Positions 12,601 through 27,600 of a stretch of 64,000 bases of DNA are shown here, piece after piece (position 1 is the stretch's first letter; every line of letters starts with the position of its first letter). The notes under the pieces were generated by a model that was not told where the DNA came from, ran no database searches, and worked only from the letters and a program-made list of their open reading frames with translations. The stretch is from Patagioenas fasciata (Eukaryota; Chordata; Aves; Columbiformes; Columbidae), in assembly GCF_037038585.1 (NCBI RefSeq), contig NC_092520.1:12593001-12657000 (forward strand). The letters are read 5' to 3'. The translations under genes were made by a program, and so were the position numbers.

Positions 12601-15600
12601 GAGGGCAAGGAACTTGAGAGTAAAAAAAGGAAGCATCCTTTAGAGAATTAATGCAAAGTGCTCCAATTGCGCCACCTTTTCTAAGCAAATCTTGCTGAAG
12701 CTGGAAATAGCTTTATGATTTTAGTAGGTTTGGTCCTTGCAATTTACATATAGTTATTGAATTTTATTTCAAGATTTTCTTGTTTTATAGAAGCAAACCC
12801 AGAATTATCAATTCCAAATAAGCAGTAAGAAACAAAACCAAGAAGAGGTAATTACCTATGGCCAGCCTGAAAGTGAAAAGGATGAGCTGATTATTGAAAA
12901 GTTAAAGACAACTGTGAATGAAATAGCAATAAACAAGAATAAACTAGAAGAGGAAAATCTGAAACTCCGGGAGGAGCTAAAAATGTACCAAAACCAGTGC
13001 CAGGTAGTAATAGTTTTTTCTTTTTCATGATGAGTGTGAAACTAGTGTTGGAACATGAATTTCTTAGGAATATACTTTAAAAAGCTGTACTGAGATGCCT
13101 ATATAAAAGATCTATACATTTGCTGTATGCTTTGCAGAAACTCGGAATGAGCCATGAACAATACAATTTTTTGAGTAACACTTAAAGGGGGGAAAAAATG
13201 TAGTAGGATGTTTTATTCTTGTCTGTTTGTTTAGAGATTCCTAACTTTGCTATATCTATAGCATCTACAGGAACTTAGCCTGATTCACTTAGTTCCTTGT
13301 ATATAAATAACTTCTATGAAATCTCTTTATCTGATTTATGCCTTGTTGTACACTGTGCCATATAGCTAGTAAATAACTATATAGAAGATTGTGTGCTATA
13401 CTTTATTATTGAGAGATTTTGCAGTCAATGAATTTTTAAGTTGCCAGTCATGTGAAGAGCCACCAGCTTTTATCTTATCCCCAGTTTGCCATTTTTCAGC
13501 TTAGCACTGATCTATGAAGACAGCCATTTGGGCCTCTTCTTCTGGTCGTGATATATGAGTTCATACAGGATTGAGATAATATGAGATATCTACAGCCTTT
13601 TTTATTAATATTAGCTATGTTTGAAACAGATCAGAAATGAGATTCTCATGGCTATATTTTTTCTGATAACATATATAAAGAATGCTTTTGCTTATTAATT
13701 TAAGCACTTCAAGGTTCATTAATATATTGAATGGCCTACAGTGACTTCTACACTTTCTGGAGAAAGATAACCTATTTCTGTTTATTGACAACCTCGCAGT
13801 TGAAGTTATAACTTTGTAGGCAAAATACTTTATAGCATTTATTGGGCATTTATAGGAATTAACATGGATGTGTTGGAGGTTTCATTTCCAGTGTTGTGGG
13901 AACAGCCATGTTTAGCGCATGTGACGTTTATACTTGGTATGCAAGCAAAAAACTCAATTTGGGGGCCTGTTAAAAGGGCTGCCATCAAAAGCAGGGGGAC
14001 TAGAATATGGAGAGGAATGAACCCTGGCAATTGGAGCAGGGGGATAGATGCTGAGAGCAGATGACATTGTGCTGTAGCCTTTAAGAACATCTTTAAGCAA
14101 GAGGTTCTTTGGAATCCTGTGAACAGAATCATAGGATCATAGAATCATTTTGGTTGAAGACATCCTCAGGATGATTGAGTCCAACCATAACCTAACTCTA
14201 GCACTAAACCATGTCCCTAAGAACCTCTTCTAAATGCCTTTTAAACATCTCCAGGGATGGTGACTCCACCACTTCCCTGGGCAGCCTGTTCCAATGCCTG
14301 ACAACCCTTTCCGTGAAGAGTTTTTTCCTAATATCCAATCTAAACCTCCCCTGGTGCAACTTGAGGCCATTTCCTCTGGTCCTATCACTTGCTGCTTGGG
14401 AGAAGAGACCAAACCCCCTCCATGCTCCAGCCTCCTTTCAGGTAGTTGCAGACAGTGATAAGTGCGGACAGTGATAAGGTCTCCCCTCAGCCTCCTTTTC
14501 TTCAGACTGAACAGTCCCCATTCCCTCAGCCACTCCTCGTAAGACTTGTGCTCCAGCTACGAGAGCTGTAGGAATCACTGAAAAGCATTTTACATAGAAG
14601 TGGAGATAGATGTATATAACATAATCAGCATAAGGGCAGAAAGTAGCAGAACAACCAGTGGGATACTGGTGTGTTCATTAGTAAATCCACATTTGCAAAC
14701 AGCTGCAGAAGGGAAAGACTGATGTAAAGTCAATGTATGGTGAAAACAAGTATTTCAGAGAAAACAATTTCTTAGGCATGTCCATATGAGAAGGAAAGAA
14801 ACCAGAAGGGGTAAGTAGGTTTGTGGAAGGAGTGCTGGCTGAAGGATGGGAATGGTTGGACCTGATGTGGGTAAAGGAGGGAGGAGCAAACGGGAATCTC
14901 GTTGGGGAAGGGGCTGGTGGCACTGGCAGCAAGCCCAGTATTGTGCCTCATATATCTTCTCTGCCTATGACCATTTCATGTCTGCTTCTAAATATTTCTC
15001 TCATACTATTAATTAGCAAGGGAAGAGAGATATAGTGAAATGTATAGAAGACTAGTGTGTTGGCTATACAGAAAATATGAACTTTAGAAGATCCATACTG
15101 AGACTGAAGACTATTTTTCTGTTTTATGAATGGTCTGACAAACTTAATTGCAGCCATACATGAGAGGCAGCCTGAAAACGTCACACAGGAGGCTTGATTC
15201 TTGGAAAGTCTGCATTAAGTCAGCTGCTTAACACTAAGTTACATAGAAATACAACATATAATTGTATTAAAAATGTAGAACAGCTTGAAGTAGAGCTAGA
15301 ACAGGAGCTGATTGGGAATTTTTTGAGGCTTCTTTTTGATATTAAACATGGCAATCTAGTTGAAGCAAAACCTTTCACAGAAGAGAGGTTTAGTAAATTT
15401 TTCAACTTGAAACAGACTCTTAAAATAGTTATATTTCATTACATATGTTCTAAAAGAAAATAAAGTTTTCTGGTTCAAAATTAACTTTCATTTTGGTGTT
15501 TTAACTAGATGCAATAGATATTTCCTAAAATAAGTGGTACGTATCTAAATGATTTTTTGAAGTGATATGTGGAACTCATGACCTGAAGTACTGTTTCAGT

Positions 15601-18600
15601 TACTGTTGTGGCTGCTGCTGTGGCTTCTGTTGCTCCTGCTATTATTAGAATTCACAGAAGAAAATACAATTTATGTAAATATGTATGATGACTGCAGTCC
15701 GCCACAGATGATACGACTTCTGCCACACAGTTGTGCAGCATTCATTCTCTTTATCCAACCCAGAATAAAGTCAGAGAGGTTAACCTCCCCCAAACTCATA
15801 TATTATCAAATAATTGCAGCTATTTCTTGAATGTTGGAGACATGAAGATGATCACAAGCAAGTCTTGCAGGCAATTTTAACAATTCATTAAGCTTTGTTT
15901 CACTTGAATATGTCCAGAGTTGCATTTCAGAGTTTAAAAAAGCTCTCTCAGCCTTAATTTAACAAAGAATAAGATGAATGAATCTGTATATGCAGCCCCT
16001 ATAAAAAACACAAAAGCACTTCATATCTGTCTTCAGCAGCCCTTTCGGCCAGAGGAAAACCACAGGATGCTTGGAAGGAAGGTCATTCTGATATGAGACT
16101 CTAAGGGAAATAAACCTTTGAAGTTTTTGCTTGTGGTGTCATTTCTGGATTCCAGTTGTCATTTGAAAGTTTAAAGGCTTTCTTTTTGCTTTTAAACATG
16201 GTAACTGTATTAAAACAAAATGAAGAAATTATGAAAGACAGTGGTGTTTTTAGTGTAATAGTTTTAAAAACAAAAGATCAACGTCCTTGGAAAACAGAGG
16301 CTTTTAAATCTGGAACTTACTTTCGGATCCTGGGTGAGAGGGAATAAATATACTCTGAATATTGTTACTGCCAGAATCTGATTATTATTGCTATTTTTTC
16401 GTTGTCACTGTTGGTGGTTATATTTCCAAGTTCTTATCTTAGCTGCTGAAACAAGCAAACTATGTATTTTAGATGCATTTAGTATGATAAAGAACTTCTG
16501 AATGATGTTTCTTATGATAGTTTCAGAGACAGATGAATTGGAACATTGCAAGAGCTAAAAAATATTCAGCATCTGATTTTTAGATGACATTTCTGGAGGA
16601 AGGAACTGATAGGAAAGCAATGCGTTTTTCAGAAATAAAAGTAAAAATAAAAGCATGTATGCCCTTTCATACAAATTACACAGGTGTCGAAAATGTATTA
16701 AATTACAGCATTTTGAGCTGTCTCATTTTATTTAACTATTTATGTATTTCATTGTTTTATTTAGAACATGGAGGTAGCCTTTTCAGAAATGAGAAATGAG
16801 CTGCAGTCACGGGATGCTCTCTGGAGAAAGATACAGCTAGAATGCCAACAGTTGCATGCAGAATTATCGAAAATCAGAGAGTATAAAGATATGCAGGAGA
16901 CGCAAACAAAGTATGTATGTTGAAGACAACACTTACATTTACAAGTACTTCTGAGTTAATAACTTCTTCCTTACATTTGATTTAAATTAAGTCTGTTTGA
17001 AAAGATACTCTGGATTCGAATGTCACATTATAAACAACTTTAGAATAAACATTTTCATTGGCAATTGTATATTATGAGATTGCGTATATAGATGCAAGCT
17101 CTGTTAAAAGGCTTTAATGCTGCCTAGATCTTTACAAATCAATGCATTTCATATATTTCTATTTATATGTTTACAGTCTCTTTCATTTTCTCAGTATTAA
17201 ACCACTTTGGAAGTAGTGTGATTAAGATTTTTCCTAATCTCCTTTGAGTAAAATGTTCATCTTTTCATAGTTTATCTAATCTACCATAGCTCTTTCAGAT
17301 TATATGAAATCCCAGTCTATAAAAGATTTCAGGATTCTTTCTGCACACACTCGCATTGTCCTTAATCTCTAGAAATCTCCCAAGATCCAACCTGGTTTAG
17401 ACCGAATCTTTGGTTGTGGGGTTTTTTTATGTTTTTTCTTTTTGTTCATCAGCAAGCAGGTGATCCACAGTTTTATGCTGTGGAGAGGATACTGGAAGGT
17501 AAAGGTTATTAAACACTCTGCTTGTTTCATGTTTTGTTTATTTCATATGTATAGGCATCAATTATCTTATGCACAACTTACTGAGCAACTGGAAAACAGA
17601 ACTGCTGAGTTATTACTATTGGCACGAGGTGAAGAACACCAACGAGAAGAGCTAAAAAAGGTATTTCATATCATTAAGTATTTCCAGATCCTAACTTCAA
17701 TATAGGAGTTTTAGAAGAGAGCGAAGTCCTGACCTTGGGTATGTGCATAAGCAGAAGAGAGCAGGAGGTTAAATTGTGGTTTTAGGAGAGCATGAAGTTA
17801 TCATTTATGAAGGAATTTTCATATGTGGTTGCATTTCTGGAGTTGGTTGTGTAAAATTGACATTCTGATTCTGTGCGCTAACAACAGCGCCGAGCCACTT
17901 CACTGACATAGTGGAAGGGACCATGCCCAAGCATCACTGGGATTCAGGTAACACCCTGCAAGCAATAAACCCTCCAAGGCTATGAATAACTAATATAGGA
18001 GGTAAGCAGTAGTTTGTAGGTGGTCTCAGATGCAAGATATGCCAACAGATCAACCGATACAACTCACTGTGGCAGGAACCAGTCACCTCCTGCGCAGTCC
18101 AGTGGCAAGATGCTGCAGAATGGCACGTGGCTCCACTGGCCAAAACACTTGCAGGCATGTTGTGGTCTTGCTGAGCAGCAGCAGAAGCAGGAATATCTCT
18201 AATTGGATGCAGCTGACTTGGATGCAGCAATTTTGGCATGATAGTCATGATCTAGCTCTTGGGGGTATTTTGCATCTACATCTATTTGTTTACAATTGTA
18301 GTATTTCTGTGTAATTTGCATGAATAAAAATGAAATGCCATCTGTTCCTGATTGTGTACAGTACTATGAGGAATCATTAAAGTGGGTTCAAAGGTTGTTA
18401 TGCTGGCTTTTGTAGTTTTGTTTCTTATATAATACAAAAATCTATAATGGTTATAGCAGAAAGATTATAAAAACAATCTTTGTGTTGATTCTTTGGAGAA
18501 CTCTGCACAGGAGATAGTGCAGAAAGTTAGACCTTAAATTTTATATATAATGGCAGGAAAAATTCTCATAAAGTGATTTGCCATATATACTCTTTATTTC

Positions 18601-21600
18601 TAACATAATTTCTCATTAAATAGTCCCTAGATTGATTTATCTATATTACTCCTAAATTAATTTAGGCTGCATTAAACTTATTTTAAACCTAAATTAACTC
18701 AAGAGCAATATAAATAAATCATACTTAGGTTTATTGAATTGATATTTCCTTGGATATTCTTTGCCATAAATCCCAATTCTTAAAATTAACATCATTTTTC
18801 TTATATTATTTTTGAATGTTAATTTAAATGCCTTATGTTTGTTCATTTCTAATACTAAATAGGCAAAGAAAAGCACAAGAGAAGGGTGGAAGAAAGCTGT
18901 AAAAAGAAATAAAGCTATGTGCACTGAGTCATTAAGGCATTTCATATAGTCTCAAAAGTCTCTGATATGCTTAGAAGAGTTGGTGTCTTGGAAGCAACTG
19001 CATAAAGAAGTCACTGGTAGGTAGTAAGTGATGCAGACAGATTTACCGCACAACATTTTTTCTTTTTGAAACGTATTTGCTACAGATAAGAAACCATGTT
19101 TATCAAGAGAAGCAGTCCCATCGCTCTGAGCAGGAAAGAATGAAGACAGAAATCTCTGACCTGACAGAAGAGCTTCATCAGAAGGAGATCACTATAGCAA
19201 CTATCATGGAGAAAGCTGGTCTTCTGGAAAGACAGTTAAAAATGGAGTTAGAACTAAAAGACAAATTGTTAGCAAAACAACAGGTATGCAGGCAGGCACA
19301 ACCAGCCTAGATGCTTTTACTCCACTCTATTGATAATCACATACATTATCTGTGAAAAAAATACATTACATTTCATGCTGTAGGTTTCATCAGCAGTGCT
19401 GCAATAGCTGTGAAGTATTACTAACGCAGCCAAATTGACACTGGAACAAGAAAGCACCAGTAAATGTCAACTGTACATCGAAACTGCAATTCATTCTGAC
19501 CTTTTTAACATGCAAGAGATCTTGAAAACTTCCAGTTTGTTGTTCTTGTATGCACTTTATCATTAGAACCATTTCTTAGGTTATGTAGAAAGTTCCCTAA
19601 TTTTTCAGATTTTTTTAAAGCTTTTTGAAGAATAGTTGGGGTTGGAAGGGTCCTCTGGAGATCATCCAGTCCAACCCACCTGCTAAAGCAGGTTCACCAG
19701 AGCAGATCACACACGAATGTGTCCAGGAGGGTTTGAATGTCTCCAGAGAAGGAGACTCCACAACCTCTCTGGGCAGCCTGTTCCAGGGCTCTGGAACCCT
19801 CAAAGTAAAGAAGTTTCTCCTCATATTTAGATGGAACCTCCTGTGCTTCAGTCTGTGCCCGTTGCCCCTCATCCTATCGTTGGACATCTGGAAAGCATCT
19901 GGTCCCGTCCCCTGGACACCCACCCTTGACATATTTATAAGCATAAAAAAGATCCCCTCTGCTTAGAAAATTCTGGTAATTTGAAAGCTGAAAACTGTAA
20001 GATACCAGTGTTCTAATGGCAAATTTCGGTTTTAAAACCAAATATGTTATCTTCATTACTTAGTTTTGTAAACCAAAAAGAACCTTCGTATTCAGAGGTT
20101 TCTGGGTATCTGGGTTTTCTGAAGGGTTCACTGCATATTGAAAATTGTGATTAACATAATACTTTACTTTTGACAGCAGGAAAGTTAGTGTTTTGGAAAA
20201 TAAGAGTTGTCTCCTACTGCGTGGCACTGTTTACCAGGCCATATTCCTTGTTGTTTCACTGAAAGAGTGGATGTTGTTCCTAGGATTCACAACTAGGATT
20301 TCATCCAGTTTCAGTGGCCTGCAAAATCTGTCCGTTCTTGTGTGTTTTAACTGTGTGAACTCCCTTATATTCCTGTTATCACTTCTTTCAAAAAGGTAAA
20401 TATAATCAGAGGCATTGCATTTTTTATAGAAGTTTAATACCTCCTTCTGCTTTACTATTGCTGTATTTTAAAGAAAATCATTATAGTTAGTTTCCTAATT
20501 CTTTCTTTATATCTAAAGTGAGTGTTATTTCAAGTTAGCAGTTATATACATGATTTTAACTAAGAATTGAATCTTTTCCTAGTTGTTGGATTTCCAGTAC
20601 AAAGTCATCAAATCTGAAAACACACATCTAAAAGAGATGTTGGAAAACCAGGAGTGTAAAAGTTGCATGGTAATTATTTGGTTTTTTAATCTATGCAATA
20701 TGCAGAACAGTTACTTATTTTTGCTGTAAATGTAGATTAAGGTCATGGCAGATTTAGAGATTTCTGGCTTGAGTAAAAGAAATAAATAAAAATAGGGGGT
20801 GTGATATAATCAAAACCAAGTGGTATTCACACACAGCCTGAAGATGGGTATAGCTAGGCATAAGTTTGACCTTAATTGAAGTAAACTAGAAGTAAGCTAA
20901 ATTTTTCAGCAGCTGCCTAGATGGTAAACAGTTTCTTGGAGCCTATTTTTTCTAGCTGACATCGCTTACTTCAGAAAATATTTGTTTTTAAACAGTCGTC
21001 ATTCTCACAGATACAAATATATGTCCCTTTTTACTGTTTTGTGTCTTTGTTCATATGATATTTAAATAGTAGTGTAAAAAACTGACACATTTTGCCCCCA
21101 CCCAGCTTATTTTCAGACTTTAATATTTATTTCTCTCCAAATAGGTGATATTTAAAGTTCAATTCATAAAAAGTGTGCATAATACCATGTAGAACTGTAG
21201 TTTATATGGACATAATAAATGTTATATATGCTGCCTTCCAAAATAAGCTTCAGAACATCCCTTGTTTACAGAACATCTGCAGTTATTGTATCTCTCACTA
21301 GGAAAAAAAAAACACTGAAATGTTGCTTGTAAATGCTGCTGTAAATACATCTGGGGGAGGATTTGTGGCCTGTTAATTGTCTTATTGTAGACCAACAAAC
21401 GCATGAAAGAATGTCAAATTTTTCCACACCCTTGAAATAACATACATGTCTATCAGTGATGTATTACCTGTACATACATGTACATTATTATGGCTGTATG
21501 TAGATATGATATATTACTGTGGAAATACGGATGTATGTATGAATGTCTAGCTCTTCTCTAAAGTGATGTTCTTAATGAAGATTGAGAAAAGCTGTGGGAC

Positions 21601-24600
21601 AAGAATCCTTGCAGATATCACATTTGCTAAATTTTAACGGTAAAATCAAGTTACTAAGTATACCATGGTCAATACCATATCAATGCGTCTGTGGACTTAA
21701 GATTTTTTCCTACTTTACATTAAAGATTGTGAGATATTTGATATTAAGATTGCAGGGACTGGAGAGATTTTTACGGATGTGTTTGTACAGTACAGCAGAG
21801 CCCTCAAACTGGTGGCAGCCTTGGTCAGTTTGGTGTAATGCACCATCAGGCAGAGTTACTTATTCAGATTCCAAAGGCAATGTAGCTGTGCTGCCTCAGT
21901 TTTGGCGTTCGTGCCGTTGTAACTGTACTGCTGATCCTAGAGATATTGGTGGGAGGGTGATTTAGCACCATCCTCCTTCCTCTGTTCTGCCACTCCTTTC
22001 CACTTGGGAAACGTAGCTGAGGCCCTGCCCCCCACCCTTACATAAAATATTAAATTTTCTTATACTTTCTGGCACCTCCATGGCAGCTTGGATCATAAAT
22101 TTCCCCTAAGATTAACTAAGCAAGGCAAGGTATTTATGAAGAGATGACATCAGACCAGTCAGAATCATAGAATCATAGAATGTCCTGAGTTAGAAGGGAC
22201 CCACAAGGATCATCAAGTCCAACACCTGTCCCTGCAGAGGACAACCCCACAGTTCACACCGTGTGTCTGAGGGTGTTGTCCAGTCTCTTCTTGAACACTG
22301 TCAGGCTTGGGGCCGTGACACCTCCCTGAGAGGTAGTGCACAGAATAGACAAGCTTTCAGGTGCAGGAGCCCAGTATACTAAACCAAACCCTTAATACTC
22401 TTGAGTTGCTGGGTTCCAAAAGGATAAGATGAATCTAGAAATATATGAAAGCACTAGTTAATAAAAGGCACAGGGTTTTAGTCTTTTGAGTATAATCTAA
22501 TAAATCTGTTGAGAATTTTCTGCTGATGACAGTATACTGTTGCAAATGCATTTACACAGCACAATGCAGAATACTGCAGAGAGGTAGCTCCCAATGAGCT
22601 AGCTTAGGTGTGCATCACAGGCTTCATGGAACAAGTGACAGGACAAAAAAGGAATGAGGTACCCTGGCTAATTAACCTCCAGAGCTGATCTCCGTCTTCC
22701 CCTCTGGATCTCTTGGTGGACGGGCCTCGTTAGCCCCACTCACAGCACATGTGCTCCTTGCACTTATGGTATTTTGGTTTGTATCCCATGTAACTCAGCA
22801 GAGAAGCAGGGTTTAGTGATACAAACCAGGATCTCTATTTTTCTGCTTCTGAAACTGAAGGTGATTGTATCTCGACACAGATATTAAATTGTGCCCATAG
22901 ACATACCTTGTATCTAGTATAGTAATGAACTCCTATAATATTTCATGTTATTTTTTGTGGAATTGTTACTGGAGGGAGCAATACAGTCTGCAGCTATAGC
23001 TGTTATGGTTGCTTTTATGTCATAAGTTTTACAAAGCAAGCAATGAATATACAACAATAATATTTTGAATGCATGTTTGTTGAGAAATTTTGTTTTATTG
23101 TGTTAAGGCGGCTGTTATCCCTTCTTTTCCATTCATCTACAGGGTTGTTTTTTTTCTAGAGGCAATTCTCTTGGTTCACTATAAGTGCTGCATGATTATA
23201 TATAGTAGCTAGGTCTTTTTTCAGCATAGAACATTGTTTTGTGTTTGCTTGTTAAAAATAGTAACATTTATTGTGGAAAAAAATAACTATTTAATGATGG
23301 TTGTATCTCCTTTCGCAGACTATAGATTTATCTAACAAAGAACATGGAAATTTCACAGCTTCCACTCCCAAACTGGAACATGAGGATGTAAGATTACAAA
23401 ATAGTCTTGTTAAACTACAAAATGACACAGAAACATCGATACTGGGTCACATGGATACATTTAGAGAAACAGAGAACAGCTGCCAAACCCATTCAAAGAT
23501 GCAAGAAAAAGAAAAGAGGTAATATTTAGATTGTACACGTGTATGAAATTTCCTGTAAGTTTTTTGGAAGCATCTAACTGAGCCAACCTGTTAAGCTTTT
23601 TTTCTGTTTCTGTTCATTCGGAACTCCTACCAACATAAATATCAGACCTAGTTAGTATATTTGTAAGAATTTCCTACATTTTTCTGGGTGGCTAATGGAA
23701 TTTGGCAATAAATGGAGTCCCAGAAATGTTTGATCATTATTTCAATATTTGTCACATGAAACAAAAAACTTTTTATTTGCTGCTTAAGTTATTCTTAGTT
23801 CCAGGTTTTGCAAAACAAGACGGAATGTACTTTTACTACCAAATAAAAACAAGACAAGGAAAGGATATAAAAACCAACATGAGAGGTAAACTGCTTCACA
23901 GGAGGTTATCTTAATAAGCAGTTTCAAATACAACTCCTGCTGAAAAGCTTTGTGTCCCACCAGTTTAATTTGCTGGGAGTTTCATTAAATATATTTTAAT
24001 GTCTTGTCCAGTTTTGGTGTTCTTGGGTGACCTGATTTTTAAAAGAAACATAATTTCAGATGCCCTGAATAAATCATTACTACAATAAACTCCTTGCTAG
24101 GAAAAAGTAGCAAGACTTCAGAATATGCAGACTCATAGAAAACATACTGTATTGATGACTTCCTTCTTAATTCCCTGTATTCAGTGAAGCACTGAATTAC
24201 ATTCAAATATGTTAAAATCATAGCATTGCATTAATAAAAAAATCAAACTCCCTGGTAAACAATATTTCACAGTACAGGAGAGTAAAAATTAAGAGGAATC
24301 TAAATATTTTGATCATTTGTAATAAAGAACTTACTCAATAGTGCGAATGTAAAACAGTTTTGTGAAAGAAAGATTAAATAATTGGAGCTAAAATTGTACA
24401 GGTTAAAATTTCGAACTCATACATTCAGTCTTGGGCAAAATTTAAAGTGATTTTCTTTCTGCAAAATAGAAAGGAATCCCATTATATGTAGCTACGTTCT
24501 CTCCTGATTTTTGCTTTTAGATATGATGTTTTGTGTTGGAGGTGTTATTCATGTTTATGTAGATATATACATTATATGTGTGTATGTATATGCATATATA

Positions 24601-27600
24601 TCTATGTATATACATAATACACACACACATATAAATAGACATGGCAGGTATGGCTGTTTTCCTAAAGTTTCAAATTATAGGTTTGGCTGAAACAAACATT
24701 TACAAACCAAGATACAGATTATTCTGCACATGGAGGTCTCATAATTTCACTGAAAATTGGTCAGCGCAATTTTTGCTCATACTTCCAGTCTTCTTAAGTG
24801 AGAAAAAGTAAGAAAAAAGGATGACTTTTTCGTATTTTCTCAGGAATTACCCTTGCTGTACATGAGGAACTGTGATATGTTATTAATGAGAATTTAAGTG
24901 TAAGAAACAATAGAACTATGCATGTAATCTGCACGATTTTGATTTCATAGCCATTGAAGACCAATGTTAAATCAAAACTGGGAGAGATAAACCAGGGAGA
25001 GCAAACCTCCCGCACAACAGAAATCTCAACCACACTACTGAACACAATTTCTACTCTGATTCTAATTAATCCGATGAAACAGATACATTGAGCCTGGTTT
25101 TCAGGATCTAAAACATGCATTTGATTTCCTAAATTAAAAGGTATTTAGCTAAATAAATACATACGCAGATTTCAAATAAATGCGCAAATTCCACAAGTAC
25201 TGCATGTACAGATCAGCAAATCAGTCTTTGCAAGATGGGGTCCCCTCTGTACTCTCTGTTCCCAACACAGAACTACCTCAAGATTTTCTCGGAAAACTAA
25301 CATTTTCAGCCATCAAAAGTATGCAGATAAAGCAGGCAATTGATGTTGGTTGAGTTAAACTCTGGGGTATGTTTTATTTTATTGTGAGCATAAACTATGT
25401 TATTTCTATTTTAATTTGCAGTTCTGTTTCCATGGTTATTATCACACTGGAGAAAGGGGAAAAAACAAGTAAAAAAGATCTAGAAAACATGGTGTTTGTG
25501 CAGGGGGGGAGTGTTGTGTTTTAAGTAGCAATTGTCAGAAGCTGTACTTTTTGTTTTTCCTCTTTTCATTCAGTAACCTTAAAAGGTTTGAAAAATGAAA
25601 ACGTCTTCAACCAAGTATATTCTAGAATATGTTTCAGTCATGTCTCACAACCAGTACTATCGTAGGCATGGGCACAGTCGTTAGATCAGAGACCTCTAGA
25701 GAAAATACAGGGAATTGCAGGAAATTGTATTGGTGATTTAGAACGAGGCGTGATTCCTTCTTCCTTTCAGGACACAGTGAATTTCTAAATACTACAAAGT
25801 AAGATATGCAGGAGTGGCATCTTCTTGCTAAGACATCCCACCAGTAACCACTTAATTACTGTTCTCATATATGATAATTGACTTACTTCTAATTGCCATT
25901 TACGTGAGCTTTCCCCACCCTCAAAATTTCAATCCTTTAGTTAGACCTTGGCCACACGCGGTTGATTTTCATTTTCACATGGTTGAGGAGGGCTTGTTCT
26001 GATGAAGCTGCTGTGTTTAACCTGTTTCTTCCAAAATTAAAACATGCATGTGAGTTCCCAAATGAAAGGCTGGTTATTTACCATTAAAATACACGTTAAA
26101 TAGGTAATTGCTCAACCCAAAGTGCAGTTTTATCATGTGGTAAAAGCAAAGGGTAAAGGCTGGGACAGAATGCTTACTCAAGCATCGCTTCAAGGGTCTG
26201 TGTTGATAGTGAAATATCTGTCTTCAGGAGGTTCTCATGACCTTTTGGAGGTCCCACACTCCCAGTCACACTCACCACCATATCAGTAATTGTAATGGAT
26301 AAATCGGAAGCTGTTTAAAGAGCCTCTGCAGGGAAACACAGAATCACAGAATGTCAGGGATTGGAAGGGACCTCAAAAGATCATCCAGTCCAATCCCCCT
26401 GCCGGAGCAGGAACACCCAGATGAGGTTACACAGGAAGGTGTCCAGGTGGGTTTGAATGTCTGCAGAGTAGGAGACTCCACAACCTCCCTGGGCAGCCTG
26501 TTCCAGGGTCTGTCACCCTCACTGAGAAGAAGTTTCTTCTCAAATTTAAGTGGAACCTCTTGTGTTGCAGTTTGAACCCATTACCCCTTGTTCTATCGTT
26601 GGTTGTCACTGAGAAGAGCCTGGCTCCATCCTCGTGACACTCACCCTTTATATATCTGTAAGCATTAATGAGGTCATCCCTCAGTCTCCTCTTCTCCAAG
26701 CTAAAGAGCCCCAGCTCCCTCAGCCTTTCCTCATAAGGCAGATGCTCCACTCCCTTCATCACCTTTGTTGCCATTTTTAACCATTTTTAAATCAAGTTGC
26801 CAGTCGCATTTGCAAGGCAAAAGCAACAGCACAAATTCTGAAGACATTCTGATCATTAAAGACCTGTAGGGTTTTTTTTTCTCAAGACCAGGTATGTCAA
26901 CTGGCACAAGCTGCGTAAGGAATTAGTTTTGTGCCAGATGTCATTGATCGCATAGGGACCAGGTTGATTTTATACATGAGCCTGGAGAAATTGATCCTGT
27001 CTATATAAATTCCATTTGTGAGGATATTGTTCTTTCACTCTTGTCCCATATGTCGCCATGTCAGCAGTGATATTATTTTTGTGAAGTATGTGTATATGTT
27101 AAATGCTCTCTGACAGGAAATCCACTGAAATCTTAAGTTATTCAAAGGCAGTTATTTTGTACTTGCATTGCCAGTGTTAACAAATGGCCTTTTTTTACAG
27201 ATTTGCAGGTATTTACCCACCTTTACATTTGTATTCAAACCAGACTTCTATTCTTAGATATTATTTTGAACTGAACTGGCAGAAATTTAAATCCCACTGT
27301 GAAGTCTGTCAGAAGTGAAGGCATAGTATCCATATCAAAGCACCTAAATGTAGGTATCATGTTTTTCCAAGATAACAAACAGCCAAAGCAATCCTATGGA
27401 TTACAGGAGGAAATGGAGTTTCTTTAAAAAATAAGTCCTTTTCTTCCAGAGGTGAGTCTGGTTTTACTATCTAAAAGCTACCATAATGGTAGTCACCCAA
27501 GTCTGAAAATTGTGATCTTAGTGAAATAAACTATAACATAATGGTAGTAACTGTTATTAAATACATATAAATACATAGAGAAGCAGTTCTGGGGAAAACA

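Noticed and set aside
15194-16347. Two short frames (15,194-15,463 and 16,156-16,347) sharing a loosely similar stretch around taaacatgg
   Set aside because: The similarity is about 75% over 50 AT-rich bases, too weak to claim a duplication or exons.
26427-26774. 115-codon minus-strand frame that looks like a conserved protein
   Set aside because: It is the ORF2 C-terminus of a CR1 LINE, not a host gene. The same applies to frames at 8123-8539, 19615-19944, 36862-37143, 42944-43363 and 57365-57739.
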